64,000 nucleotides of DNA, from positions 23,703,070 to 23,767,069 of the forward strand of contig NC_092671.1 in the NCBI RefSeq assembly GCF_964355755.1. Reading direction: 5' to 3'. Origin of the DNA: Antedon mediterranea. Its lineage: Eukaryota > Echinodermata > Crinoidea > Comatulida > Antedonidae. Under the pieces are notes generated by a model. It was given only the letters and a program-made list of their open reading frames with translations, did no database searches and was not told the origin of the DNA. The position numbers and the translations under genes were made by a program. Below are positions 1-11,920 of the stretch, piece by piece. Numbering within the stretch: the stretch's first letter is position 1; each line of letters opens with the position of its first letter.

Positions 1-1235
1 CCAACTTCTCCACTCTGCGCTTTCTTGAAATGTTGTTAGTTGCATATTGTACACGCTTACAAATAATACATATCGGTGGCAACACATGTGCACGATCAAC
101 ACGTGGACGGTCTTCAGGCATCATAGATCGCAAAAGAATCTTGGAAGCTTGTGCTGTGTTGTGTTCATCACCTGCAATTTCCTCAACATTTGGACTAGGT
201 TCCAAAACTTCTTGTGCTTTGAAAGAATAGTGTTCAATAATTAATATTTATTGCTACAGTGTCTATGTGACCAGATACTAAATTACAATGACAGTTAAAG
301 GAGTAGGAATGAAACTAAAGGATGAATTTAGGAATAATAAAGGCAAGTTGCCGATGAATGAACACATTTTACCAGTTGAGTACAGTTATACTTTTCACAG
401 ATATTTTCTTTTCCTTTCATTTTTATTCGCTTAGATGCCTTGGCAATAGGTGCTTGACATTATTATTAATATTATTATATATTCTGAAACTTACCTTTCC
501 ACTTTAAGTCCCGTGCTTCAGCTCGTTTAATCTTAGTAATATTGCAGAAGTTGGAATAACACTCAGTGTGGTATCCAGGAATCCCACCACTTTTATTCCT
601 ACAAAAAAACAATGTAACAACACTGTGTTATTTGAATATCTAGTGTGAAGACAGTTGACAATACCAAAAGAATCGGACATTACAATCGGAATTCATAGTC
701 TAAGGCCCTAGGCTCCGATTCGGAATTCTAGCTAGAAACTTCGCCTAGCCTAGACCTAGCCTACTAAAGTAGAGGCAAGCATAGCCTTCTTGCCTCGCTT
801 TCGATCGGCGTTAATTTGCTTTAGCTAGCTACACTAGCGTATAAATCGATATAAAGCTATAAGCGAACAATCTAGTATAGTTTTAAAATACAGACAAAGA
901 AAATGCTAACCTTTTTCTTGACCTAGACGTCAAACTAGCAGTGCTAGTAGACGGTCCTTCTTCGTCTTCGTCGGCGGTAGTACTATAGTACTACTAGGCT
1001 AGGAGTAGTGTTAGTGGCCTCATATTCTTCGAACACGAAGGATGATGCAATTTTACTTTTCAGGGCAATTCAGAACCTTCCAACGTGAGCAGCATTCTTT
1101 GAATTTCGCATAACCTTTCCCAGTTAATTTTACTAGTTTTCCTTTGGAATTTGATACGTGCATACAGCAATAATCTGGAGTATTTTCCTCATCTTCTTCC
1201 TCTAAAAACGTTTGTTTATCATCCGACGCAGCCAT
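1..1235 (-). CDS. Uncharacterised Cys/His-rich protein, three exons, 3' end beyond window
   Basis: Coding exons on the minus strand are 1057-1235, 495-598 and 1-216, the last running off the window. Introns are GT-AG: donor GTAAAA after 1057, acceptor TTTGTAG before 598, donor GTAAGT after 495, acceptor TTTCAAAG before 216. Phases match across both junctions (2 then 1), giving one open frame of about 166 residues. I start at MAASDDK because its context, AACATGG, is good; an in-frame ATG 11 codons upstream (1268) is possible. Visible features are an acidic stretch, a CC pair, the motif PGYHTECYSNF in exon 2 and LPPICIICKR in exon 3, so Cys/His metal binding is plausible. I recognise this as a widespread family of unnamed invertebrate proteins but know no function. 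A degenerate relative lies at 11921-12647 inside a transposon, so this copy could also be transposon-derived. Confidence 0.72.
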
Positions 1236-1345
1236 GTTTCTGTATTGACGCGATGAACCGAGCCACACGGCTGTGTTAAAACGTTTCTCATTGGATGAGA
1301 TTGTTTCTCACATATGAGAGGTTAATTGTGATTGGTCCAACCGTT
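1236..1345 (-). promoter_or_regulatory. Putative promoter with two CCAAT boxes
   Basis: Immediately upstream of the first exon of the minus-strand gene, two CCAAT pentamers on the coding strand lie at 1290-1294 and 1331-1335, about 55 and 95 bp before the chosen ATG. No TATA box is evident. The spacing fits a CCAAT-type promoter, but transcription start is not visible. Confidence 0.35.
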
Positions 1346-3770
1346 GGTATTTAACTGTTGATTTTTCTTCGTAATTTATCGTTTTTTATTAAAACTGTTT
1401 ATTTACGACGATGGCGAGTTGGTGTTTTATGTTTTAAATTTTATTTTACAACTTTATATATAAAAACTTGGTAGCTGCCAGGGGTGGCACCACGACAAGT
1501 CACAATTTTGAGCATCAGCCCACGGTCTATCCATGGCAACATTATTTGATCGTACCGCGAAACGTCGCGCACTTCATGCATGGTCCGGTCAGGGTATGGT
1601 TAAAAGCTTTTGTACATTGTGAATGTATTGAATCCGAGTCAGCGACAACGATGTTACGTTGTTTTCGTAAATATTTGGAGTTTTTTAACTGTCAGTCCGG
1701 TTTTCAGACGCTAATTTTTGTGTTTTGTGCTTCATAATTTGTCCGGATTCCGGAATTGGGTATTCCGGTTTTCATAATAAATTACAGTACATTTAGAATA
1801 GGGACAAATTGGGCCCTCCAAAAAAGTCCGGTTTTCCGTGAATTCCGGTTTTGGGAGAGTCCGGTATTGGGAGAGTTGACTGTATTTCTATGTTTTGTAA
1901 TTATTATTTCATGTTTATTGCCGAAATGAATAAAATAATTTGTTTATACTTCAGTTATTTTATGAGCATGGCGATGGCTGTGTGCACCAGCAAGTTGGAT
2001 TTTCAGCAACACAAATCAAGGAACTCATTTTGTTACAACTGGTGTTCTTTCAAGATATTCTGGTTGGGTAGATGATGGTAAATATAGCTGGAGGGAGTGG
2101 AGATGGCATGGTTGTAACCTCTCCACTGAAAACTAGCATCCATCAGCCCCGGTGTATTAATCTTTTGATACCTTATTACAATTAATCGTAATTGGTTGGT
2201 TTGTAAAAGGCTTCAAATTTATACCTCTTCGACAAAAATCCTAGTTCATGATGTGATACCTGAAAAGGCTCCAATTTTCATAAACTGACACCCAATTAAA
2301 AAAAAGATACTGAAGACAAACATCTGGAGACATTCTGTTGTAAATGAATGATATTACAGAGTGACGAACACATTGATTGATACGACTACTGTCTCACAAA
2401 TACATTGCATTACATGCAGTAGAATTGAAACATCCTCTTCCTCACTTGCTACTTTCAGTTGATTTTACACTATATTAATATCATGTTTGATCGATACATT
2501 CTTGGTTCAGTGAAAGCTGCAACACAAAAACGTCGTCTAAGAGCATCATGTCATCCAATATGACAAGTGATTGTTGTCTTATGCTTTTACAAAAACTGGA
2601 ATGTAATTGAATGTATTTCCTATGATGTAGACTATTTTAATAAGATATGATTAAATACATTATGGCATCGCACCTAGCAACATTAAACATCCGGATTGAT
2701 ACTTAGTCTCACAGAAGCTTTGCATCACATATAAATATACTTCTGCCTCTCTGTGATATCATTGTGATATCGGGTATATGTGTAGGTTTCACCTCTGTTG
2801 ATCTAAAAGCATTTGCTTACATTACAACCACTTCAGTGTATAATAATTTGTCCAAGTATCTCTTCAAGAGGAAGACTTCAGTTTGCAGACAACAGGGCCA
2901 AATAATTTTTTTGTTAGTTTATCTGTTGCAGCTTTCACTGAATACATCTAAGAATGTATCATTCAAACATGATATTAATAGAATGAATTTTCTTTGTGCA
3001 CTTACCAATACCACAATGCTGAAAGTAACACATGAGGAGCAAGAAGATTCTCAAACTGCACTGCAGTGATCCAATTATCTAGATGCATTACAAAATGAGT
3101 GTCTAAAAATGCAAATAAAGGGACATAGTGCCGAAGGTCCAACTTGCTGGTGCAGACAGCCATTACCATGAAGCATCAAAATGTCATGATAGTTTATACA
3201 GTAGTTCATTTTATTTGTCCAAAAGGAAATTCATGTTGACATACAATTTCTCAAAATTAGTTGAAGATTTAGTAACACAGAAAAAGGCAATATTACTACA
3301 AAATTACTCTGATAAAACAATGAATTAACTTAGTTGATTAAAAAGATTGAATGTGGAATAAAAGAATTAAGCAAGCAGTCCCTTCGGTCAAATAACTCAA
3401 ATAGCAATTTTCGTATTGAGCATACTCAAAAATTACCCTAAAAACATTTTTTAGAGGTCTTTTTCCAGTTTTGTGCCTAGACTAATTCGCCAATTTGGTG
3501 AATGGTTACCGCAATTAATCACTAGAGTTCCGCAGACCTTTAACATTCCCTTGCGCAAAACTCTGTTGTTTTTATCATGTGTCTGCCAAGTGCTCGAGTT
3601 GCTAGAAAGCAGTGATCTTATCTGGCCAAGCGTAAAGGTTTTACAAGCAATTAAAATCAATCATGCCCACGCTAACTATTTGATATCATTCGCCAAACTT
3701 GCATAAATAATTTTTCTTTAAAAACTCAAACTTTCATCCGCCTAGGCTCCATTATGTAAATTACAACAGG
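1346..3770. other. Gene-poor interval
   Basis: I see no convincing gene. At about 1695-1880 there is a cluster of GTCCGG/CCGG(T/A)A(T/A)T motifs followed by GGGAGAGTTGACTGTA. This resembles one end of a short DNA transposon, but I cannot find the matching end. Short open frames, including one at 3473-3706, lack recognisable motifs, splice context or repeat homology elsewhere in the window. Confidence 0.5.
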
Positions 3771-3774
3771 GAAC

Positions 3775-5630
3775 AGACGATCGGGACCATTGTAAGAAGA
3801 TCAGGCCCAAAGCGTGAGATGATCGGGCCTAACAAGGTTTTAAGACGATCGGGACCAGAGACGATCGGGCACATTTTATCATATCATATTATAAATCGAT
3901 TGGGTTTTATTGCACCATTTTATTTTGTATTTGATGGACTAAATACATTTTCGTGATCATTATATATTTTGTGATGGTTTACATATCAGGTATGCCTACT
4001 GTAGATTATTTATTTTACCGTCTGGATATTTTCAGACGTTGAGTATTTACTACTGTATGCCAATTATATTACAGGTGAGGAGAGGATATGCTTTTCAAAA
4101 TTACCGTTACTGTAAAAACTAGATTTTACATAAATCAGCGATCACGGACCATATGACCACACATAACCACATACCTAACTGGAATAAGATAGATGTACTA
4201 CATAAAGAACAAGTCTGGCTTAAACGTAAAATTAAAGAAAGCATCAGCATGAGAAAGCAAAATAAAAATACAAAGATGAATAGAGACGAAGGCGCGCACC
4301 AACTATCTCATATTTATGATCAGCTACTGATGACGACTGGTCCCCTAGGCTTCACAACAAAAACACCTAGTGACTGGAAAGGAGACCAGTTGGCGTCATA
4401 AACGCATCATATAGCAACTGAAGAAGTCAAGCTGCAGTGACAGCTGACGAAACTGTCTTGCAATCGTAAGTTTTATTGGTTTACTAACAAAGAACTACAT
4501 ATATCATTATACGAATTGAAACCAGAAGAAATGTTTTCATTAAAATTTAAGATATTGAAATTGACATAATAAAAAAAACAGTCCAAAAATTCTAATTACA
4601 TTCATCTTCAAATTCCAAGCCTACAACACCCAGTTAATAGCAGACTAGCTAGACCACATGGTGCACTCTCCAACAAGCTAGCAAGAAAGAGTAGAGTCTG
4701 ACAGATTTAGGCCTAAGTAAAGTACTTAATACAAAAAAAACTTAACTTTAAATGATTTGATTACATTAAACATCCAAAGAGCACCAAAAATTACATGGCA
4801 GGCCTTTAAAACAAAACACATGCACTCCTCCTACTACCAAAGATTATTTAGCGCAGCGACCGATATACAATCTTTACTACTACCCGAGTCTAGCTATCTA
4901 GCTCTCTACACATTACAACTCTACAAAAATACCAAAGCATTGATCATTTTCCATTTCAGTTAATTACTGCCATGGTCCGTGTGCACATGTTATTCTTATT
5001 TACATCCCTGTGCAGAGTTCAGTGTATTATGGGAACTTTTTTCTCACGCACAAAGGTTTTTATATAATTAAATAGTGGTATGTAGTGAAAATAAAAAATA
5101 GACGAGAAACATAAGGCATAAAATAGGCATTAAATGTACTGTCTGTGCTTGTATGTACACGCCGAAAGTGTGTGGCATATTTGGCATTTTATTTAGACAC
5201 ACTGCAATCACTGCAACCATTATACTAAATTACATTGAGTTATTCACCCGGTTGTAGGGTATATATCTGAGGTTAACTAACCAGGTTCATCTAAGGCGTA
5301 CCAGGGGGTGTTTTTCGATCAAAGTTTAGTGCGTCGAAAAAGATCTATATTTTGGAAGGAATTTAAATAATTTACATTATCTAATATTTAACATTATGGA
5401 ATGTGATGGAAACATTATCTTGCAATTGAGGATGCCTATAACAGTGTGTAAGCATTTATTTTTTCGGCGCTATTGCAGTTTCATAGCAAATAGGTGAATG
5501 AGAGAGACTGTGGTGCGCAAGTGCAGTAGCACCGGGCCGTCTAGGGCCCATGGTCGATTGAGACCATGGAAGGACGATCGGGCCCATTATAGAGACAATT
5601 AGGCCCATTTCTTTATGGTCCCGATCATCT
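3775..5630. mobile_element. Foldback element bounded by inverted GACGATCGGGACC motifs
   Basis: The left edge has AGACGATCGGGACC, then more GATCGGG(A/C)C copies up to about 3870. The right edge has the reverse complement, GGTCCCGATCATCT, ending at 5630, with further copies from 5573. This arrangement suggests a non-autonomous inverted-repeat transposon of about 1.86 kb. It carries a Penelope-like coding relic at 4153. The same motif recurs at 9.8-10.1 kb and 17.1-17.2 kb. No target duplication is clear. Confidence 0.4.
4153..4401 (+). pseudogene. Penelope-like retroelement, C-terminal fragment after the GIY-YIG domain
   Basis: An 82-residue open frame contains HNHIPNW, a basic stretch LKRKIKESISMRK, and MNRDEGAHQLSHIYDQLL. 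This order (H-x-P-x-W, KRRIKE-like, then MNRDEG-x-QLSH-x-(Y/W)-D) is the tail I associate with GIY-YIG-bearing retroelement proteins. The GIY-YIG core itself is not visible upstream, so this is a truncated fragment. It lies inside the foldback at 3775-5630 and is probably passenger DNA or an older insertion. Confidence 0.55.
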
Positions 5631-5639
5631 TAATTGTTG

Positions 5640-7400
5640 ATCGTACGTGGGTCCCACTGACTGTGCATTCTGTGTAGCATGTCGTTGTTGATGTTGATTT
5701 TATTCTTTATGTTTTTTTTTGCTACCAAAAATATACAGTTTATCAGAAAATTATAAATTCAATTCATTTTCATGGATCGATCGGATTCCCTTTATTTTAG
5801 AATGGGCCCGAACGTCCACACAGTTGGGCAGACCATTGTCAATCGGAGACAGAGGTGGCTATTTCTTGCTCTGTGAGGAGAAACATGATTGGCAAGGCTG
5901 GTTGTGTGCATTGAGTACCGACAGTAGCCTACATATAAGGTAACTGACCTGTTAACTGGAGGGAAGATGAGCTGCCATTTCGAGGCAAACTATTCTGTCG
6001 AGACAATGATTGTGCTTCCACTTTTACATCAGTTTCGGTGAAGCCTGTTGACAAAATCAGCATGCATTGAATGTGAATGTTAAACCTATTAATTTTATAC
6101 TTGCATTTGCATACCTATTTTTTTATTTAAAGTTTATGCATTATAAAAAATTCATTAAAACAAATGTAGACCTGGAGATATCCACACACAAAAATTTCAA
6201 ATATGGTACTCATGCATAACAAAGCACAATCAAGTAAAAATCAATTATGTGATTAGACTGAAAAGTGTGCAGTGGTTATTTTTCTCCTGCAAGCAGTTTT
6301 AGAAGAGATTGAAGTATGTAGTATGTACAATTATCATAGAATCATATAACATAATGCATTGCACAAAAATAAAACTCAAGTTTAAAAATGTAATCTTACT
6401 ATGATCAAAACTCGAGTCTGCAAAACTTGAATCAGCTGACATTGTGACAAGAGACTTGTCATCTGAAATTAACAATATCAAACACAATAAAACATCAAGC
6501 TGCAACAAATAATTTGTAACATAATAATGCTCAATATATAATATAACTGTGTAAAAAGAGTTTTACTATAATTTGACCAACACACCAAATTCAAATAAAA
6601 CTACCTCCAGATCAACCTGTGTGTATCATGGAGGAAACGTTTTCCTGCTTGTGTGTATATACTGTAGATTGTTTGTACTGACATCACATTTTCCCCACAG
6701 TACTTAAGGAGCAGCCATCTTGGTGGTCAAACATTGGTTTTGTCGCAGCATTTTCCGTTGTGTACTACAGGTTGTCATCGAAATGGATTAATTTTCATTA
6801 TCATTATTATTAACAGTTCACAATGTTTGTTAACAATCAATAAATTTGTATATAACTTTCTGAATAAAATTGTAATACTTTTGAGGAGATTGTGGCATAA
6901 AAAATGTTAACACAATGCTTCAGAAAAAGATATATACTACTTAATGTAATTTTTAACCGATTTCTGACATTTTTTTTATCATTTTATACTGATTTTACAA
7001 TTTCCCCGCAATATACTCTGATGATTTATTATTTTATTTGACTGTTATTTTGCAGTATAATTTTCATTTTGCTAACTTTATACGTGGCCCATGAAAAAAG
7101 CAAAATATGAATGACGTCGCCAACGGCCAAAATTACCAGCTAGATCAGAGAGATCAGCAAAAAACTGAAAGTCGCAAAGTGATTTCATCAACCCGGAAAT
7201 TACTTATACCGCAGATGGTTGAAAATCTACCTATGAAATCAGAAATTCTTATATCTTTTTAAGCCTGCTATAATGTTGTTGAACATCACGGTACACATAG
7301 ACAAGCTAGGGTGACTTGCATTTTACAGAATTAAGCATAAATTTTATATATATAGATGAAAATACAATTAACACTCTAAATATGGCCTATTTATTAATAT
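5640..7400. other. AT-rich interval without recognisable gene
   Basis: Short open frames at 5719-5943 and 6299-6508 have no recognisable domain, splice context or repeat homology within the window. I see nothing else here beyond A/T tracts. Confidence 0.5.
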
Positions 7401-7405
7401 TTTAA

Positions 7406-7566
7406 AGACACTAGACCTGCAATTTTTGATTTTTGTAAAAATGCATATATAACTTTAAAAATATTAAACCAGGCAAGTTCTTGTCTTAAACATGAGTTAA
7501 TTATGAAAAACAATGCACTACTCAAGTAGCTCGCGTCAAAAGTTTGTAGACGTGGGTCTAGTGTCT
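7406..7566. mobile_element. Short TTAA-flanked MITE
   Basis: A 161-bp element with inverted ends AGACACTAGACC / GGTCTAGTGTCT lies exactly between TTAA at 7402-7405 and TTAA at 7567-7570. Its interior (start of AATGCACTAC...AAGTAGCTCGCG) is related to the larger MITE that abuts it on the right, so it looks like a deletion derivative of the same family. The TTAA target fits piggyBac or Kolobok type transposases; none is encoded here. Confidence 0.7.
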
Positions 7567-7570
7567 TTAA

Positions 7571-8162
7571 AGCCCCATTCCCTACGTTTTTTAGATCTAA
7601 TTTAAGATCACAAACTATATTTAATGTAAAAATAATACTATATGGTCCTATTGCGATAACTTTTTTCGTCTTTAAACGGTTAAAAATGTGAAAAATAAAT
7701 CGATTCTAATAATTATAACGGCCCGCTATAAATCCCAAAATGCATTGCGCGCGGATTGATATTTTTGTTTTTCACCTGTAATTCGCCCACTTTTCGATCG
7801 ATCGTGAAGCCAAAACAAATGGAAGACTCCTAACTTTTCAGCGAAAATACCGGGTTTTCCCCAATTTGTATCAACGGAGTCTGGCAAAAATAGAAAGACA
7901 ATTAATGCAGCAACTATACAACGTCAGGCTAGGTATATAGCTAGCGTAGGATGTTCGTACGTTATCGATATTTACCAGCTAGGCCTACAAAACTAAGCCT
8001 AGCTAGGCTAGGCCTAAGACCGTCCACGAGAGGTCGATCGCCGCGAGCTACTTAGGTAGTGCATTGTTTCTCACTTTTTATCATAATTTACCATAAAACG
8101 TACATTTAAGACAAGGAATGACATGGTTTAATGTTAATGTTTAAATTGCAGGGAAGGGGTCT
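7571..8162 (+). mobile_element. 592-bp TTAA-flanked MITE, copy 1
   Basis: Inverted ends AGCCCCATTCCCTACG and GCAGGGAAGGGGTCT lie between TTAA at 7567-7570 and TTAA at 8163-8166. A second copy with highly similar sequence over most of its length lies in the opposite orientation at 25734-26363, and a short derivative lies at 8842. There is no coding capacity, so mobilisation would need a transposase in trans. Confidence 0.82.
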
Positions 8163-8174
8163 TTAAACTTAGTA

Positions 8175-8738
8175 CAGTAGGGTGAAATTACAGGCTTACC
8201 ATATCTCAGAAACTACTAGTCAGTGAGAGTTGAGTTTTCACTGATTTATTCAGAATGTACATATTTATGTTTGCTCTAATGAAACATTTTACAAAAAAAT
8301 GACAGAAGTACAACATTTGACTCTCGATGTTTGCATACATAATACAACTAAAATAAAATGTCTGTAGAGACTTTGTATTGACCTCAAATGACTCAGATAC
8401 AGGTTTCCAACGGCCATCGTAACTTTCGCGGTGTGTGAAAAAGGTGTGATTTTGGGAATTACAAAGCAGTCCTCCGCTAGGTATTAGAAACCTGTAGTAT
8501 CTCATTCATTTGAAAGCAAAACAAAGTCTCTACGGACATTTTAGACACAACTCGCATTGTGTATGCAAACATTGAGAAATGGGGTCGGGGGGAAAATGTT
8601 GTACTTCCAGTAATTTTTTCGTAAAATATTCATTAGAGAAAATATAAATATACATTCTGAATAATTAAGTGAAAAAATCAACTCTCTCTGACTAGTAGTT
8701 TTTGAGACTTATGGTAACCCTGTAATTTCACCCTACTG
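8175..8738. mobile_element. TA-flanked foldback element with about 200-bp inverted arms
   Basis: The ends are CAGTAGGGTGAAATTACAGG and its inverse, flanked by TA at 8173-8174 and 8739-8740. Arms extend to about 8380 and 8515. CAGT ends with a TA target are typical of Tc1/mariner-type non-autonomous elements. Each arm contains the recurrent module also found at 11.2-11.9, 15.1-15.6, 38.2-38.9 and 40.3 kb. Confidence 0.75.
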
Positions 8739-8841
8739 TAATAAAACATTCATTCATTCGTTCATTGCCTAACAATTGCAAATTAATATAAACAGTAGGG
8801 AGTGGTATAATAAGCAACCTTGTTCTTGTCTTTATTATTAA

Positions 8842-9060
8842 GACCCCTTCCCTAGATTTTTTTTTATCTAATTTAAGGTCACAAATATAAATGTTATATG
8901 GTTCTATTGAGATAACTTTTTTGTCTTTAAACGGTTAAAAATGTGAAAAATTAGTTGATTCTAGTAATTTTAGCCTGGTTTAGACCTGGTTTAATGTTTT
9001 TAAAATAATATACTGGTAAGAATTATTTTTTCAAAACGTCACAAATTGTAGGGGGGCGCC
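8842..9060 (+). mobile_element. Deletion derivative of the TTAA MITE
   Basis: After TTAA (8838-8841) the sequence GACCCCTTCCCTAGA begins a stretch that follows the left part of the 592-bp MITE, then jumps to its right part near 8990. The right end decays into a G-run at about 9053 and no second TTAA is evident. Confidence 0.6.
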
Positions 9061-9756
9061 CAAGCCTTTCCAAAAATGTGTACTAGGCCTACCTAATGAA
9101 AAGCTAAAGGAAGTGAGATTTTTGTTCTCGCGGTAGAAAACGTAGTGATAGCGGTAAATTTGTTCAAACATGCATGTATGTTAACATACGATCGTAAAAA
9201 GTGTATGCCATCCTATGACATGATGCATATGCTTATAGTGCTGAGTTGTACCTATTATGTGTTGTATATAATAGTACAGTATACTGTATATCCATATACA
9301 GTGTAGCATAGGTTAAAATTATGGACCCACATTATGTTCTAATTTTTTGGTATAATGACATTACCAAAATAAACTTGAAGATGACAATTTCGAAAGATAA
9401 TGAATTGAGCAAAAATATATTTATCATGTAGAAAATGCCGAAATTCTTAATACTATGAATAAGTGGGATAAACTTCCCAAAGTTGCAAGAAAATCCAAAT
9501 CAGATGTTAACTGGAACAAGGTAGGAACGCGATAGATGGGTACTAAAAATGGTAGACTACCGCGGGTAGCGGTACACTTGGGAAGTCTGAGACTATGTGG
9601 ATTACAGCTCTAAATAAGCCTCATATTATATTACATTTGTATCACAAACTCTTAGAAAGAACACCCTTAATTTTATGGTGAACAATTATAAATCCATTCG
9701 TTTTCACATAGAGATATTATAGTGAACAATATCTCTATGGTTTTCATGTAGTTGTA

Positions 9757-10095
9757 GCCGATCGTCTTTCCTTTATTTTAATACTAATAGTCCACAACGT
9801 CGAGCACGAACGTCCACAAAGTCGAGCACGAACTTCCACAAAGTTCGGCCCGAATGTCCGCACGCGTTTGTAACCGATCGTCTTTAAAAAAAAAGCCCGA
9901 TTGTTTGGCCCGACCGTCTTTGGTCCCAATCGTCTGTCAATCTTCTAGACACCCCGGAGATCTAGATCGAGCCCATAAGAAATAGGCCCGATCGTCTCTC
10001 TACATGTATGATGATGGATGGGCTCCGATCGGATAGTGGATCGTACATAGGCTAGTAGTACGTGTGTCGCGTGTGGGCCCGATCGTCTGCTTATT
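9757..10095. repeat. Cluster of CCGATCGTCT / CGAACGTCCAC motifs
   Basis: Near-identical short units (GATCGTCT, CGAACGTCCACA, GGCCCGA(T/A)CGTCT) recur about ten times between 9757 and 10090. They are the same motif family as the termini at 3775/5630 and 17.1-17.2 kb. This is probably the motif-rich end of one or more non-autonomous transposons. Confidence 0.5.
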
Positions 10096-10297
10096 ACCTG
10101 AAAAACAAGTTTTAAATTTACCATTAAGATTCTCCATAACCTCGAAATCATTCAGATTAGACTTTCACCTAAATTTTTTTTTTAAAGTCAGATGCGGTTA
10201 CAGTATAGCTAGTTATAGCTAGGCCTAGGCAAAGTGACAAAGAAGTGGCGCTTTGTTGACGGCGGCTTGATGATGGATGATGATAGGAATGGTAAAC

Positions 10298-10819
10298 GGG
10301 ACGATTCGGTCCTGAGACGATTCGGCCCGGGACGATTCGGCCCGGGACAATTCGACCCTGAGACGATTCGGCCCTGAGACGATTCGGCACACTTTCGGCT
10401 TTGATATGCATTTTATAAGCATAAAATAAGCTTTTGGGGGGTAGTACTACTGAGGATAAAGATGCAATAAAGCAAACATTTTGAAAACATTGTCGAAAAT
10501 TATCATTTTTTAGTCACGCGAACGATGTAAACAAGTTACGCCCTCTGTTGGCCGCTTGGCGAATGCACGAAATAAACAAGGTATTCGAAGTACAGTAATA
10601 AATTGAATATAAAATTACCTTTTTAGTAATTTATTATATATATTATATCAATATTGTCAATATCAATAAAATAGCTTTGAAAACTTGATATACCAAAAAA
10701 AAAGAATATGAATTTGGTTAAGTGAGACGTTTCGGCCCACAAAGTGGGATGTTTCGGCCCAAAATTGGGCCGAATCGTCCCACCAAAAGTGGACCGAATA
10801 GTCCCGGGCCGAATCGTCC
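10298..10819. mobile_element. Inverted-repeat element with GGGACGATTCGGCCC subterminal repeats
   Basis: The left side carries six direct copies of (G)GGACGATTCGG(C/T)CC between 10298 and 10390. The right side carries inverted copies (GGGCCGAATCGTCC) ending at 10819. Total length is about 520 bp. Motif repetition at both ends in opposite orientation suggests transposase-binding arrays. Peptide-like repeats seen in one frame here are a by-product of the repeated DNA motif. Confidence 0.55.
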
Positions 10820-10918
10820 TGGAACCTAGAAAAATGGGGGATGCAAGCCCAGCTGCAACCTGCAAAAAACAGTCTCCAAATCAGTGTTGCCAGTGATCAA
10901 ATTTAAATTATGCCGTCC

Positions 10919-10998
10919 CATGAATAACAACAACTAATAATTAAATAGCACAAGCCAAGGGTCAAAGTTTAATAACAAAAGACCTATTGTCTAACATC
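10919..10998. repeat. Penelope 3' region serving as target of the 4.7-kb transposon
   Basis: This 80-bp segment, containing AGCACAAGCCAAGGGTCAAA and ending in CTAACATC, is closely matched at about 34860-34931, where it runs without interruption into CTGTCAAAT. It therefore marks the left flank of the insertion at 10999-15740. Confidence 0.75.
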
Positions 10999-11279
10999 TA
11001 GTCCGGTGGCAGAAGGTGGGAATCACCACCCGAAAGGGGACAAATTGCCATCCAACTTTTCTAGATCAGAATTTTCCGTAGATTACGAATATGGAAGGTA
11101 ATTAGTAGGAAATGGGGGTTCCCATGCACCCCTGAGGTATATTTTTTTAATGTGATTTTTTATAATCTCAAGTATGTCTAGTAACCAGATCAGGTTGTTA
11201 ACATTTTCAAATCGTTTCCCATGGGGTTGTTTTTTACCCATTTAGTCGGCCATGTTGGTTTTAACAAATTAACATTTTT

Positions 11280-11905
11280 TCGCATTTCTCAGGAATCAGA
11301 GGTCGTAGAAATATAATTTTGGTACCAAAGTACTCAGTATATGTATGTTTGTATATGCTGTAATGAAAGTTTTTTGTATACAATTACGGGAAGTATGATT
11401 TTTGACCTATGAACTTGTTTTTAAATGGTGTCCATATCTCAAAAACCGGTTGTCATAGAAACTTTATTTTAGTCTCAAATTATGCAGAATACCAACATTT
11501 ATATTCATGGTAATGCAAAAGTTTGTCCGAAAATGATCGGAAATGATATTTTTGACCTTTGACATAATTTCATTTACATTTTTACACAATTTTGTCCATA
11601 TTTGAGGGCATTAGCAGTTCTCGATAACTAACAGACATAGAAATATAATTTTTGTGTCAAAGTACTCGCGATATGCATTTTTATATTCACACTAATGAAA
11701 GTTTTTTGTGAAAAATGACCGGAAGTATGACTTTTGACCTATGACCTCAACTTTAAATATTTTCATTATCTCAAAAACCAGTTGTCATAGAAACTTGGTT
11801 TTAGTCTCAAATTGTTCAGAATACCAATATTTATATTTATGATAACAAAAAAGTTTGGCCAAAAACGACCGGAAATGATATTTTTTTATCTTTGACATAC
11901 TCTTT
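11280..11905. repeat. About five diverged copies of a 120-bp recurrent module
   Basis: Each copy follows the pattern: AT(A/C)TC(T/A)CAAAAACC, GTCATAGAAAC, a segment mentioning TCAAATT.T(T/G)CAGAATACCA, TTTATATTCA, then a FxxAAAxTGACCGGAAxT-like DNA segment ending in TTTTTGACCT(A/T)TGAC. The same module occurs in other unrelated elements in this window. Confidence 0.6.
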
Positions 11906-11920
11906 TCTTTGTCAAACTAA

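Noticed and set aside
3451-3706. Overlapping frames on both strands (69 and 77 codons)
   Set aside because: No motif, no splice sites of note, and mutual overlap typical of chance; a peptide such as LIRQFGEWLPQ on the plus strand is suggestive but insufficient.
10169-10422. Peptide repeats like GRIVPGRIVPGRIV
   Set aside because: Translation of the repeated GGGACGATTCGGCCC transposon-end motif, not a protein.
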